A DNA stretch of 56,246 nucleotides from an uncultured Octadecabacter sp. (GTDB taxonomy: Bacteria > Pseudomonadota > Alphaproteobacteria > Rhodobacterales > Rhodobacteraceae), in contig CALAGN010000119.1 of NCBI GenBank assembly GCA_937891785.1, positions 1 through 56,246 on the forward strand, in the 5' to 3' direction. The notes under the pieces were generated by a model, which worked only from the letters and a program-made list of their open reading frames with translations, did no database searches and was not told where the DNA came from. Numbering within the stretch: position 1 is the stretch's first letter; every line of letters begins with the position of its first letter. Below, piece by piece: positions 17,587 through 26,262 of the stretch. The translations under genes and the position numbers were made by a program.

Positions 17587-18495
17587 TCAGGACGTTGGAA
17601 ACAGCATCCGGCGCAATGGTGTCAAAAGGATCGGCCCCAATCGCTGCGTCATCAAGGGCGCGTCGGTGGGGCTATCCAACCCGAACGTCACCTTTTCGTC
17701 CTTGCGGATCAGATAAAGCGATCCAAATATCCAATCCCAAATCGCAAGGGATTGGCCGAAATTCTTGTTTAAATGCAAAGGGTTGGTCGAGTGATGCACT
17801 TGATGCTGCGCTGGTGAAATCAAGATCCGTTCGACCACAGGCCCAAAGCTGATCCAGATATGCGAATGGTGGAAATTCGTTACCAGCAGGTTGATCGCCA
17901 CAACAAAGGCATTCGCGCCGGCAATTTCAGCCACAGACGGCTGTGGATTGACGGCACCAATCAACAGCCCGAATATCGTGCCAAAAATGACCGTGTTAAG
18001 CGATATCGTGACAAGACTGCCTAACGGATGAGCACGAAACGACGTGAGCGGGGTCAATACCGCAGCACTGTGATGCACTGCATGCAAGGGCCAAAGCGTG
18101 CGCAGGCTGTGATTCGCGCGGTGGATCCAGTAAATTGAAAAGTCATAAATCACGAACATAAGCAGGGCCATTACGATCGGCGAAATCTGCGCCTGATCAA
18201 ACACTGGTCCCGGTATGTTTTGCGCGACCCAAGCGGCGATAACCGGTACCGCCGCAAACCGCGCAGCAAGCTTGAAGAAGATCATGCTTTGCCCGATCAA
18301 AAGCAGGCTAATGTCGGTGCGCGTGGAGTGGTGGGACCATACGTCCTTGGGCAGCAGAAACGCCCAGAACCCGCCGCCAATCCGCTTCCATTTGAACACG
18401 CCCCAGCCGATCAGAACAAACGACAGGATATAGACTGGCGACAAAATCCCTTGCAGCCCAAAAAAACCTGTCAGATATTCGCGTAAGTGTTCCAT
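17587..18495 (-). CDS. Sterol desaturase / fatty acid hydroxylase family protein
   Basis: A 302-residue membrane di-iron oxygenase-like protein. The histidine boxes are present: HRANH and HAVHHS at about residues 124-142, then NFHHSHIW and QHQVHHS further on. Four to six membrane helices surround them. The family hydroxylates or desaturates lipids such as sterols, carotenoids or fatty acids at the membrane; bacterial substrates are mostly unknown. It is transcribed away from purM, with about 100 bases between the two start codons. Confidence 0.85.
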   Translation of the reverse strand: MEHLREYLTGFFGLQGILSPVYILSFVLIGWGVFKWKRIGGGFWAFLLPKDVWSHHSTRTDISLLLIGQSMIFFKLAARFAAVPVIAAWVAQNIPGPVFDQAQISPIVMALLMFVIYDFSIYWIHRANHSLRTLWPLHAVHHSAAVLTPLTSFRAHPLGSLVTISLNTVIFGTIFGLLIGAVNPQPSVAEIAGANAFVVAINLLVTNFHHSHIWISFGPVVERILISPAQHQVHHSTNPLHLNKNFGQSLAIWDWIFGSLYLIRKDEKVTFGLDSPTDAPLMTQRLGPILLTPLRRMLFPTS

Positions 18496-18596
18496 AGCGA
18501 TAGAATTTCAGGCCCGCGCCGCCGCGTCAAGCGTGACGGTTGCCCGACGCCGCCAAAAGCGGTATCGCCTGCGCAACATGTATCAAGGGGAACGAC

Positions 18597-19649
18597 ATGG
18601 CTGCGGATCACGGCAAGAATGGGCTGACTTACGCGGATGCGGGTGTTGATATCGACGCAGGCAATGCGCTGGTAGATCGCATCAAACCGGCCGCCAAGCG
18701 CACGCAACGATCTGGCACAATGTCGGGGCTTGGTGGCTTTGGCGCGCTGTTTGACCTGAAAGGCGCGGGGTTTGTTGACCCTATTCTGGTTGCGGCCACG
18801 GACGGGGTTGGCACTAAGCTGCGCATCGCGATTGATACGGGAAATGTCGATGGTGTGGGGATTGATCTGGTGGCGATGTGCGTCAACGATCTGGTCTGCC
18901 AAGGTGCCGAGCCATTGTTTTTCCTTGATTATTTCGCCACGGGTAAGCTTGATCTTGATCAGGCCGCGCGCATTATCGAAGGCATCGCGACCGGCTGCGA
19001 GCGGTCTGGTTGTGCACTGATTGGCGGCGAAACCGCTGAAATGCCCGGCATGTATCCGGCAGGTGATTTTGACCTTGCAGGCTTTGCCGTTGGTGCGATG
19101 GAGCGCGGCACGGACTTGCCACGCGATGTGGCGGTTGGTGATGTGCTGCTAGGGCTGGCAAGCGACGGGGTGCATTCCAACGGTTATAGTCTTGTGCGCC
19201 GCGTGGTGGATCGCTCGGGCCTTGCGTGGGCTGATGCCTGTCCGTGGAGCGACGAAACTTTGGGCGCTGCATTGCTGACGCCAACGCGGATTTATGTGAA
19301 ACAGACGCTCGCGGCGGTGCGGGCAGGAGGCGTGCACGCGCTTGCCCATATTACGGGTGGCGGGTTGACCGAAAACCTACCGCGGGTGTTGCCCGACGGC
19401 ATGGGCGCGACGATTGATCTGGACAGTTGGACGCTGCCACCCGTGTTTGCGTGGTTGGCCGATCAGGGCGGCATGGATGCGCGCGAGATTCTCAAGACCT
19501 TCAACAGCGGTGTGGGGATGATGCTGGTGGTCGCTCCTGATCAGGCTGACGCACTGGTTGCTCTGCTGCAAGCGTCAGGTGAAAAGGTCTACCGTATGGG
19601 CCATGTGACCGATACGGCAGGCGTGGCCTACTCCGGCACGTTGCTGTGA
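18597..19649 (+). CDS. purM: Phosphoribosylformylglycinamidine cyclo-ligase
   Basis: A 350-residue AIR synthetase, the fifth step of purine synthesis. Family motifs are present: [45 protein letters not shown] and [14 protein letters not shown]. The frame is open from 18540, but ATG 18597 has AAGGGGA close upstream and gives the usual N-terminus. Its TGA overlaps the GTG start of purN, so the two are translationally coupled. Confidence 0.96.
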   Translation: MAADHGKNGLTYADAGVDIDAGNALVDRIKPAAKRTQRSGTMSGLGGFGALFDLKGAGFVDPILVAATDGVGTKLRIAIDTGNVDGVGIDLVAMCVNDLVCQGAEPLFFLDYFATGKLDLDQAARIIEGIATGCERSGCALIGGETAEMPGMYPAGDFDLAGFAVGAMERGTDLPRDVAVGDVLLGLASDGVHSNGYSLVRRVVDRSGLAWADACPWSDETLGAALLTPTRIYVKQTLAAVRAGGVHALAHITGGGLTENLPRVLPDGMGATIDLDSWTLPPVFAWLADQGGMDAREILKTFNSGVGMMLVVAPDQADALVALLQASGEKVYRMGHVTDTAGVAYSGTLL

Positions 19650-20239
19650 CAAAACGGGTCGCCATCCTGATTTCGGGTGGTGGCTCGAACATGGTCGCCC
19701 TGGCGCAGTCCATGGTGGGGGATCATCCGGCGCGGCCGGTTTTGGTGCTGTCAAATGACCCAAACGCGGGTGGGTTAGCCAAAGCGCGCGACTTGGGGAT
19801 CACAGCGGATGCGATTGATCACAAACGTTTCGGCAAAGATCGCGCCGCGTTTGAAGATGCTCTGCACAAGCGCCTGATCCAAGCGGTACCTGATATCATT
19901 TGCCTAGCGGGGTTCATGCGCATTCTGACGCCGGACTTTGCGGCCAAATGGGAGGGGCGGATGCTGAATATCCACCCGTCTTTGCTGCCAAAATACAAAG
20001 GGCTGCACACCCATACGCGCGCACTGGCGGCGGGCGACACAGACCATGGCTGCACCGTACATCAGGTCACGGCGGCCTTGGATGATGGCCCGATCCTTGG
20101 GCAGGCGCATATGGCGTTGCAGGATGGTGATACGTCCGCGAGCCTTGCCACAAAGCTCCTCCCGCTGGAACACGCGCTTTATGTGGCGGTCCTGCGTCGT
20201 TTTGCCAGCGGTGACGCCACGCCGGTGATGCTGGGTTGA
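19646..20239 (+). CDS. purN: Phosphoribosylglycinamide formyltransferase
   Basis: A 197-residue GAR transformylase using 10-formyl-THF. Key features are the N-terminal [10 protein letters not shown] phosphate loop, [20 protein letters not shown] with the catalytic Asn-His, and the downstream HxVT segment [16 protein letters not shown] with the catalytic Asp. It starts at GTG overlapping the purM stop (GTGA), which indicates a two-gene purMN operon. Confidence 0.95.
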   Translation: MTKRVAILISGGGSNMVALAQSMVGDHPARPVLVLSNDPNAGGLAKARDLGITADAIDHKRFGKDRAAFEDALHKRLIQAVPDIICLAGFMRILTPDFAAKWEGRMLNIHPSLLPKYKGLHTHTRALAAGDTDHGCTVHQVTAALDDGPILGQAHMALQDGDTSASLATKLLPLEHALYVAVLRRFASGDATPVMLG

Positions 20240-20301
20240 CGCCCTTTCCTTTGGCGGGGGCTTGGCCTATCACTTGGAAAATCACAGGCGGAACGCGCGA
20301 T

Positions 20302-21462
20302 ATGAAGACGATTACCACAACCGAAGATCTTGCAGAATTTTGCAAGCGGGCTGCTGCATATCCTTATGTGACGGTCGATACAGAATTTCTGCGCGAACGC
20401 ACTTATTATTCCAAATTGTGCCTGATTCAGGTTGCCTTTGCTGGTGACGGCAAAGATGACGCGGTGCTGATCGACCCGCTGGTCGATGGCCTCTCGCTTG
20501 CGCCGCTTTATGACCTGTTTCGCGATCACGGCGTCGTCAAAGTGTTTCACGCTGCACGCCAAGACCTTGAGATTTTTTTTGTGGATGCAGGGCTTATCCC
20601 CGAACCGCTGTTTGACACGCAGGTTGCAGCGATGGTCTGCGGCTTTGGTGAGCAGGTGGGTTATGAAACCCTTGTGCGCAAAATCGTGCGTGAGACTGTC
20701 GATAAAACCTCGCGGTTTACTGACTGGTCACGACGACCCCTGACGGATGCGCAAAAAACCTATGCTTTGGCCGATGTCACGCACCTGCGCGGCGTTTACG
20801 AATTTCTGTCGGCTGAATTGGCGAAATCGAACCGTCATAAATGGGTCGCCGAAGAGATGGCGATTCTTAATGCACCAGAGACCTATCGCGCGGATCCGTC
20901 GCGCGCTTGGGAGCGGATAAAGACGCGGACCAATTCGGGCAGGTTTCTGGCGATTGTGCGTGAATTGGCGCGGTTCCGCGAAGGCTATGCGCAATCGCGT
21001 AACGTGCCGCGCACGCGGGTCTATAAGGACGATGCATTGGTCGAACTTGCATCGACCAAACCGGCGAGCGAACAAGACCTTGGAGGGTCGCGGTTGCTGC
21101 TGCGGGAGGCGCGCCGTGGTGAAATAGCCGAAGGAATTTTGGCGGCTGTGCAGGTGGGGTTAAACACGAAACCCGAAGATATGCCCGTGCCCGATCGCTC
21201 GCGCGAGAAATTACAGGTGAATCCTGCGCTGGCCGACCTGTTGCGTGTGCTGCTCAAGGCCAAGGCCGAAGGCGAGGGGGTGGCGCAAAAGCTGATCGCT
21301 AGCGCCGCTGACCTTGATCTGATCGCCGCCGGACAGCGCGATGTCGCGGCGATGCGCGGCTGGCGCAAAGAAGTGTTTGGCAATGACGCGCTACGTTTGT
21401 GCGACGGCAAGGTGGCGCTAGCTGCCAAGAATGGCAGTGTGATCGCTGTTGATCTTGACTGA
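20302..21462 (+). CDS. rnd: Ribonuclease D
   Basis: A 386-residue 3'-5' exoribonuclease that trims tRNA precursors. The DEDD catalytic residues are visible: DTEF in motif I, HAARQDLEIF in motif II, and the Y-x3-D of YALADVTHLR in motif III. HRDC-type helices follow from about residue 205 (RELARFREGYAQSRNVPRTRVYKDD is split over that region). The open frame begins at 20236, but ATG 20302 gives the normal start MKTITTTEDLAEF. It ends head to head with a lipoprotein gene, with stops abutting at 21462/21463. Confidence 0.93.
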   Translation: MKTITTTEDLAEFCKRAAAYPYVTVDTEFLRERTYYSKLCLIQVAFAGDGKDDAVLIDPLVDGLSLAPLYDLFRDHGVVKVFHAARQDLEIFFVDAGLIPEPLFDTQVAAMVCGFGEQVGYETLVRKIVRETVDKTSRFTDWSRRPLTDAQKTYALADVTHLRGVYEFLSAELAKSNRHKWVAEEMAILNAPETYRADPSRAWERIKTRTNSGRFLAIVRELARFREGYAQSRNVPRTRVYKDDALVELASTKPASEQDLGGSRLLLREARRGEIAEGILAAVQVGLNTKPEDMPVPDRSREKLQVNPALADLLRVLLKAKAEGEGVAQKLIASAADLDLIAAGQRDVAAMRGWRKEVFGNDALRLCDGKVALAAKNGSVIAVDLD

Positions 21463-21951
21463 TTAGCGTCGCGCGCTGCGTGCGTTCTGCGCGCCCTGCA
21501 CGCGGACAGTGCTTATCCCCGCAAGCTCTTGCGTTGTGAGCGTGTAAGCCGCGCTTATCTGGCGCGATCGTTCGCTGCCAACCGCCTGAAATCCTGCTGG
21601 AACTTCAGCGCGAAAATCAAGCGTCATGACGCCGTTCTCAATGCTTGCCAGCACCAGTTGCGCATTGAAATATCCTTGAGTCGCGGCGATGCCTATAGAA
21701 TGAACGATCGCACCGCCAGGGGCGCGATCAATGCGCAGCGTGGCGATATTTTGCACCAGTTGGCGTCCCTCGACAACTTGAACGCGGCGGCCTTCGGGCA
21801 CCAGCGGGCGAATCTCGGCCGGGGCCGTGGTGGCCGCATCAGCGGTACTGCTGCCAAACCAATTGAATGGATTGAGAGAAGATTCGGCAATTCGGGCGCA
21901 TCCGCTAAGGGAGACGGCGATGGCGGCAGACAAGAGCAGGGGACGGATCAT
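21463..21951 (-). CDS. Putative outer-membrane or periplasmic lipoprotein
   Basis: A 162-residue protein with a type II signal peptide: MIRPLLLSAAIAVSLSGC, where LSGC is the lipobox and the cysteine is residue 18. The ATG at 21951 is preferred to 21978 because it gives a normal signal length. The mature part is beta-rich, with no recognisable catalytic motif. It resembles conserved Rhodobacterales lipoproteins of unknown role. Confidence 0.7.
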   Translation of the reverse strand: MIRPLLLSAAIAVSLSGCARIAESSLNPFNWFGSSTADAATTAPAEIRPLVPEGRRVQVVEGRQLVQNIATLRIDRAPGGAIVHSIGIAATQGYFNAQLVLASIENGVMTLDFRAEVPAGFQAVGSERSRQISAAYTLTTQELAGISTVRVQGAQNARSARR

Positions 21952-22068
21952 GTTGTGGACCTTTGTTCGCTTTGCCAATTGCTAGCCCATCAGGGCGCGC
22001 TTGAAAAGCATGCTCTGGACCTCGGTGGCGTCTCGGCCTAGATCGGTGGGAGCGAAAAGGGGAGCGAT

Positions 22069-22476
22069 ATGGCCACCGAAGCCTTTGAAGAAATTGCACA
22101 AACGTTTGAATTCTTTGATGATTGGGAAGATCGTTATCGCCATGTTATCGATTTGGGCCGCGCATTGGAGCCCTTGGAAGACGCATTTAAAGTGCCCGCG
22201 ACAAAAGTGGATGGCTGCGCGTCGCAGGTTTGGCTGCTGCCAAAGATCGCGGACGGTGTGTTTTCGTTTCGTGGTGACAGCGATGCGATGATTGTGCGCG
22301 GGTTGATTGCCGTGCTGGCAGCACTTTATAATGACGTCCCAGCCGGCGAGATCGCCGCGATTGATGCCCATGCTGAACTGGGGCGGTTGGGGTTGAATGA
22401 CCATCTGTCGGCGCAGCGGTCCAATGGGGTGCGGGCGATGATTGAATGCATTCAAATGACTGCTGCGCAGGCGTGA
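22069..22476 (+). CDS. sufE: SufE family sulfur acceptor
   Basis: A 135-residue SufE. It accepts persulfide sulfur from the cysteine desulfurase SufS for Fe-S cluster assembly. The catalytic cysteine is C50 in the motif VDGCASQVW, the expected position and context. It is monocistronic here, with the suf operon not in the window. GGGAGCGAT precedes the ATG. A repeat element (22541-22567) follows the gene. Confidence 0.92.
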   Translation: MATEAFEEIAQTFEFFDDWEDRYRHVIDLGRALEPLEDAFKVPATKVDGCASQVWLLPKIADGVFSFRGDSDAMIVRGLIAVLAALYNDVPAGEIAAIDAHAELGRLGLNDHLSAQRSNGVRAMIECIQMTAAQA

Positions 22477-22540
22477 CGTTTTGACGAGGGGCGCTGCCCC
22501 GCCGCCATTGTCGCTCGGACCAATGGCGCATTAACAGTCG

Positions 22541-22567
22541 CGCCCCAGAGTATTTCTAAACAGAAGA
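22541..22567. repeat. Dispersed intergenic repeat, copy 1
   Basis: CGCCCCAGAGTATTTCTAAA followed by CAGAAGAA, behind a GC-rich inverted stretch (GGGGCGCTGCCCC at 22488-22500). It resembles the copies near 29618, 39012 and 54565. It lies between the convergent sufE and DUF1638 genes. Confidence 0.5.
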
Positions 22568-22568
22568 A

Positions 22569-23204
22569 TTATGTCCGCGGGATCGTGGCGAGTGTGGTGG
22601 CCAGATCGCCGTAACCTGTGGCGCGACGTTCGAATGTAAGGCCAAGTCGGGCGGCGCAGTCCTTGGCTTTGGTCGTGAGTGCCGGATCATCAGTTTGGGC
22701 CTGATAGACCAGCGTTTCGTAATTGCCGAAATACATGTCGCGCAAGTCAGGATGGCGATCAAGGCCAAGCGGTTTCCACACAAAGGCATCGAACTGGCGC
22801 ACGAGGAAGTCCGTCAGGTAGAAAGCGGTGATCTCGTCGCGGGCGGAAAAAGCGTCATTGCCTTCAAAGAACGAATAGCAATGCGGGCCCTTTACCATTT
22901 CCACACCAAGTTCCTTACACTTGTTCAATAGTTGCCCGCCGGTGCCGCAATCGGCGTAGACTACGAAAATATCGGCATAGGCGTCACGGTATTTTGCGAC
23001 GGCATCGGTGACAGCGGGCGTGATCCGTTCGGGGTGATTGTGCAGGATCGCGGGCAGGCAGTGCAGATCGAGGTGGTCCCAGCCATTAAGCGATTTCAGC
23101 GCCAGAATTTCATGCGCCAGCGCACCACAGGCCAGCAGAAGCACGCGCCCGTCGCCTTTGGCGGCAAGGCCTGTTGTGATTAAGCCATCGTCGCCCGGTT
23201 GCAT
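22569..23204 (-). CDS. DUF1638 family protein
   Basis: A 211-residue cytoplasmic protein of the DUF1638 family. Recognisable segments are LLACGALAHEIL, LPAILHNHPERI, VYADCGTGGQL and GPHCYSFFEGND; the conserved cysteines in the first, third and fourth could bind metal. AAGGGG precedes the ATG. Family members occur in methanogens and in bacteria beside corrinoid methyl-transfer proteins. Here it lies 74 bases downstream of the corrinoid protein gene on the same strand, which supports a role in that system. Biochemical activity is not known to me. Confidence 0.8.
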   Translation of the reverse strand: MQPGDDGLITTGLAAKGDGRVLLLACGALAHEILALKSLNGWDHLDLHCLPAILHNHPERITPAVTDAVAKYRDAYADIFVVYADCGTGGQLLNKCKELGVEMVKGPHCYSFFEGNDAFSARDEITAFYLTDFLVRQFDAFVWKPLGLDRHPDLRDMYFGNYETLVYQAQTDDPALTTKAKDCAARLGLTFERRATGYGDLATTLATIPRT

Positions 23205-23278
23205 GATCTACCCCTTCAAGAGAAAGGCCCCGCGCCATCATGTGACGCGAGGCCATTTGGCGAAATAGTTCAAATATC

Positions 23279-23980
23279 TTAGGCGCTTGCGCCTTGGTTA
23301 TGCTTGCGCGCCATAAAGGTTTTGGCGGTTTCAACTGCTACGGCCGCATCACGACAATAGGCATCGGCGCCAATGGCTTTGCCAAATTCTTCGTTCAGGG
23401 GGGCGCCGCCCACCAGAACAATGAAGTCATCGCGGATGCCCTTTTCGACCATGGTGTCGATCACGACTTTCATATAGGGCATCGTCGTTGTCAGCAGGGC
23501 AGACATGCCAAGAATGTCGGCATCCTCGGTGGCAAGCGCTTCCAGATAGGCTTCGACGGCGTTGTTGATTCCAAGGTCCACGACCTCGAAGCCAGCTCCT
23601 TCCATCATCATGCCAACAAGGTTTTTGCCGATGTCGTGGATGTCGCCTTTGACGGTGCCGATCACCATTTTGCCGACGCGCGGTGCGCCAGTTTCAGCCA
23701 ATAGCGGCTTGAGGATGAACATCCCGCCCTTCATGGCGTTTGCGGCCAGCAGCACTTCGGGGACGAACAGAATGCCGTCTCGGAAATCGTGGCCAACGAT
23801 TGTCATGCCACCAACCAGCGCTTCGGTCAGGACGCGGTAGGGGGCCCAACCGCGCGACAAAAGGATAATCACGGCTTCTTCAATTTCTTCCTTAAGGCCA
23901 TCGTAAAGGTCGTCGAACATCTGCGCGACGAGGTCTTCGTCGTTCAATTCGCTTAGGATGATGTCGTCTGCGTCAGACAT
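23279..23980 (-). CDS. Corrinoid (cobalamin-binding) methyltransferase protein
   Basis: A 233-residue protein with an N-terminal helical cap domain (about residues 10-95) and a C-terminal B12-binding Rossmann domain. The signature D113-x-H115-x-x-G118 is intact, so H115 should be the lower axial cobalt ligand. It matches the middle (B12) modules of MetH. Such free-standing proteins shuttle methyl groups between two methyltransferases. In Rhodobacterales, cobalamin-dependent methionine synthase is split over several genes, and this is a good candidate for the corrinoid part. DUF1638 follows on the same strand; the homocysteine methyltransferase gene is about 1.3 kb upstream. Confidence 0.9.
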   Translation of the reverse strand: MSDADDIILSELNDEDLVAQMFDDLYDGLKEEIEEAVIILLSRGWAPYRVLTEALVGGMTIVGHDFRDGILFVPEVLLAANAMKGGMFILKPLLAETGAPRVGKMVIGTVKGDIHDIGKNLVGMMMEGAGFEVVDLGINNAVEAYLEALATEDADILGMSALLTTTMPYMKVVIDTMVEKGIRDDFIVLVGGAPLNEEFGKAIGADAYCRDAAVAVETAKTFMARKHNQGASA

Positions 23981-24029
23981 ATGCCGCTCCCGCGTGAGTG
24001 TTTCTTAATGATCAGATTTGCGCCGAAAC

Positions 24030-24056
24030 GTCGCAACTGGCTGAACCGATTGCGAC
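24030..24056. promoter_or_regulatory. Hairpin in the leader of the corrinoid protein gene
   Basis: GTCGCAA (24030-24036) pairs perfectly with TTGCGAC (24050-24056), and inner bases can extend the stem. It lies 50-76 bases upstream of the corrinoid gene start in the 173-base divergent gap. I do not recognise a known cobalamin or SAM riboswitch here. Confidence 0.4.
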
Positions 24057-24153
24057 ACTGCCTGACCTGCAACCGACCATATGGCAAATGAAAATTGCGT
24101 AGGATCATGATGCAGGCCTTTCATTTGTTCGCTTTATGTTCTAATTTAGCCTC

Positions 24154-25236
24154 ATGCCAAATGACCCACCACCGCTGCATGGGGCCGCCCTTGGGCGCGC
24201 GGCCCAAAGCAATAGGACCAACCGGTTCGAACCCTATGCGCGTGTGGCTGTGGATGACGGCTGGCTGCGCGAGGATGACCTGCCGCCCCTGCGCACCCAA
24301 GTACGCGATGAGGTGCCGCGCCGGGTGATCTCGCGCAATACCTCGCCCGATTTGTCGTTTGACCGATCAGTGAACCCCTATCGTGGTTGCGAACATGGCT
24401 GCATCTACTGCTATGCACGCCCTGGTCACGCCTATCTGGGCATGTCGCCGGGGCTTGATTTTGAAACGCGCTTGGTGGCACGGCCCAAGGCGCCAGACCT
24501 GCTGCGTGTTGAGCTGTCTCGCAAAAGCTATGTGCCGGATACGTTGGCGATCGGAACCTATACGGACCCTTATCAACCGATTGAAAAGGAGCGTAAAATC
24601 ATGCGGGGTCTGTTGGAGGTCTTGGCTGAATTTCACCACCCCGTTGCGATCATCACCAAGGGCGTTCTGATCGAGCGTGACATTGATATCCTTGCGCCGA
24701 TGGCGGCCAAAGGGCTGCTGCGGGTCGGCATTTCGGTGACGACTTTGGATGCGGCGGTTTCGCGCGCAATGGAGCCGCGCGTGCCAGCGCCCAAACGGCG
24801 ATTGCAGGCGATCGCGCGGTTATCTGATGCGGGCATTCCGGTGCGTGCGATGGTGTCGCCCGTCGTGCCGGGGCTGACGGATCACGAAGTTGAGGCGATC
24901 TTGCAGGCCTGCGCTGATGCGGGGGCGGTGGCGGCCAGTTCGATAGTGCTGCGCCTCCCGCGCGAGGTGGCGCCGCTGTTTGAGGATTGGGTGCAGGCAC
25001 ATTTCCCCAACCGCGCGGCGCGCATTATGGGTCGTGTGCGTGACCTGCATGGGGGCAAGACATACGATCCGGCATTTGGCACGCGCATGACGGGGCAGGG
25101 CGAATGGGCAGCACTGTTGCGCGCGCGTGTGAAACTGGCGACGGCGCGGCTGGGTTTGGATCGCAAGCTTGCCCCGCTGCGCAAGGATCTATTCGCGGTG
25201 CCGCCAAAAGCAGGGGACCAGTTGAAACTGTTTTAG
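24154..25236 (+). CDS. PA0069-family radical SAM protein
   Basis: A 360-residue radical SAM enzyme with an atypical cluster motif C79-x3-C83-x2-C86 (CEHGCIYC), followed by a TIM-barrel-like body with TLAIGTYTDPYQPIE and TKGVLIERD. The family (PA0069, related to the SplB photolyase-like group) has no established reaction that I can name with confidence. It lies between the corrinoid gene (divergent) and the homocysteine methyltransferase gene (convergent). Its stop overlaps the bmt stop by 4 bases. Position hints at a link with SAM or methyl metabolism, but no more. Confidence 0.85.
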   Translation: MPNDPPPLHGAALGRAAQSNRTNRFEPYARVAVDDGWLREDDLPPLRTQVRDEVPRRVISRNTSPDLSFDRSVNPYRGCEHGCIYCYARPGHAYLGMSPGLDFETRLVARPKAPDLLRVELSRKSYVPDTLAIGTYTDPYQPIEKERKIMRGLLEVLAEFHHPVAIITKGVLIERDIDILAPMAAKGLLRVGISVTTLDAAVSRAMEPRVPAPKRRLQAIARLSDAGIPVRAMVSPVVPGLTDHEVEAILQACADAGAVAASSIVLRLPREVAPLFEDWVQAHFPNRAARIMGRVRDLHGGKTYDPAFGTRMTGQGEWAALLRARVKLATARLGLDRKLAPLRKDLFAVPPKAGDQLKLF

Positions 25237-26246
25237 CTGCGGCGGCGTCCGCGACGCGGCGCACGCACCGGGCCTGCACCATCCGTGCCATCGGAGGCCG
25301 AGGAAAACGCGCCCAGTTTTTCGGTGATTTGATCAAGCGTCGGACGCGGCCCGTTTGGACGTGTTTCCAGCGCTTTGCGCATTGCGCTGAGGTGTTCTGG
25401 CATGGTGCCACAGCATCCACCGATGATTGTCGCACCTGCATCGCGCGCCAGCACGGCGTAATCGGCCATTAGGTCAGGTGTTCCGTCGTAATGGATGTGT
25501 CCGTCGTGATATTTCGGGATGCCGGCGTTGCCTTTGGCAATAATCGGCTGTTCGGGCCCGACGGCGGCAAAGCCCAGAATCGTGCGCATCAGATCGGACG
25601 CGCCGGTGCCACAGTTGGCCCCGAAGCCGAGAGGTTTATGCGTCAGCTTGTTGACCATTTTCACCATTTCGGCGCTGGTCAGCCCCATCATCGTGCGTCC
25701 GGCAGTGTCAAAGCTCATCGTGCCGCACCATGGCATATCGGCAAGGGCAAAGGCTTCGCTCGCGGCGATGAATTCTTCGGCGGCACTGATGGTTTCGACC
25801 CAAAGGACATCTGCGCCGCCCGCTTTAAGGCCCTCGGCTTGTTCGTGAAACATTTCAACCGCACGTTCGTGGGTGAGCGTGCCCATTGGCGACATGATCT
25901 CGCCAGTTGGGCCAACCGAACCGGCGACGACGACTGGACGCCCTGCTTTATCGGCAACCTCACGGCCAATTTCGGCGGCCATGCGGTTCAGGTCATGCAC
26001 GCGCCCTTCGGCGTTGTGCAGTTTAAGTCGCGAGGCATTGCCGCCAAAGCTGTTGGTAAGGAAGATGTCGCTTCCCGCGTCCACGGCACCCTTATACAAT
26101 GCAGTAATACGGTCGGGGTGTTCTTCATTCCACATTTCGGGCGCATCCCCCGACATCAGCCCCATGTTAAACAGGTTCGTGCCCGTCGCCCCATCGGCCA
26201 AAAGCCAGTCGCGAGTTTCAAGCAATCGTGAGAGAGCATTTGTCAT
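25233..26246 (-). CDS. bmt: Homocysteine S-methyltransferase (betaine-homocysteine methyltransferase-like)
   Basis: A 337-residue TIM-barrel methyltransferase. Zinc ligands are visible as C212 (GANCGTG) and C278-C279 (GGCCGT), which bind homocysteine thiolate. ADGATGTNLF near the N-terminus is family-typical. Annotated relatives are called betaine-homocysteine methyltransferase, but in Rhodobacterales close homologues act as the homocysteine-binding piece of split MetH, taking the methyl group from a separate corrinoid protein. The corrinoid and DUF1638 genes nearby support that reading. The start lies 17 bases after the stop of the mprF-like gene. Confidence 0.88.
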   Translation of the reverse strand: MTNALSRLLETRDWLLADGATGTNLFNMGLMSGDAPEMWNEEHPDRITALYKGAVDAGSDIFLTNSFGGNASRLKLHNAEGRVHDLNRMAAEIGREVADKAGRPVVVAGSVGPTGEIMSPMGTLTHERAVEMFHEQAEGLKAGGADVLWVETISAAEEFIAASEAFALADMPWCGTMSFDTAGRTMMGLTSAEMVKMVNKLTHKPLGFGANCGTGASDLMRTILGFAAVGPEQPIIAKGNAGIPKYHDGHIHYDGTPDLMADYAVLARDAGATIIGGCCGTMPEHLSAMRKALETRPNGPRPTLDQITEKLGAFSSASDGTDGAGPVRAPRRGRRRS

Positions 26247-26262
26247 GGTATAGGCCTGTCAG

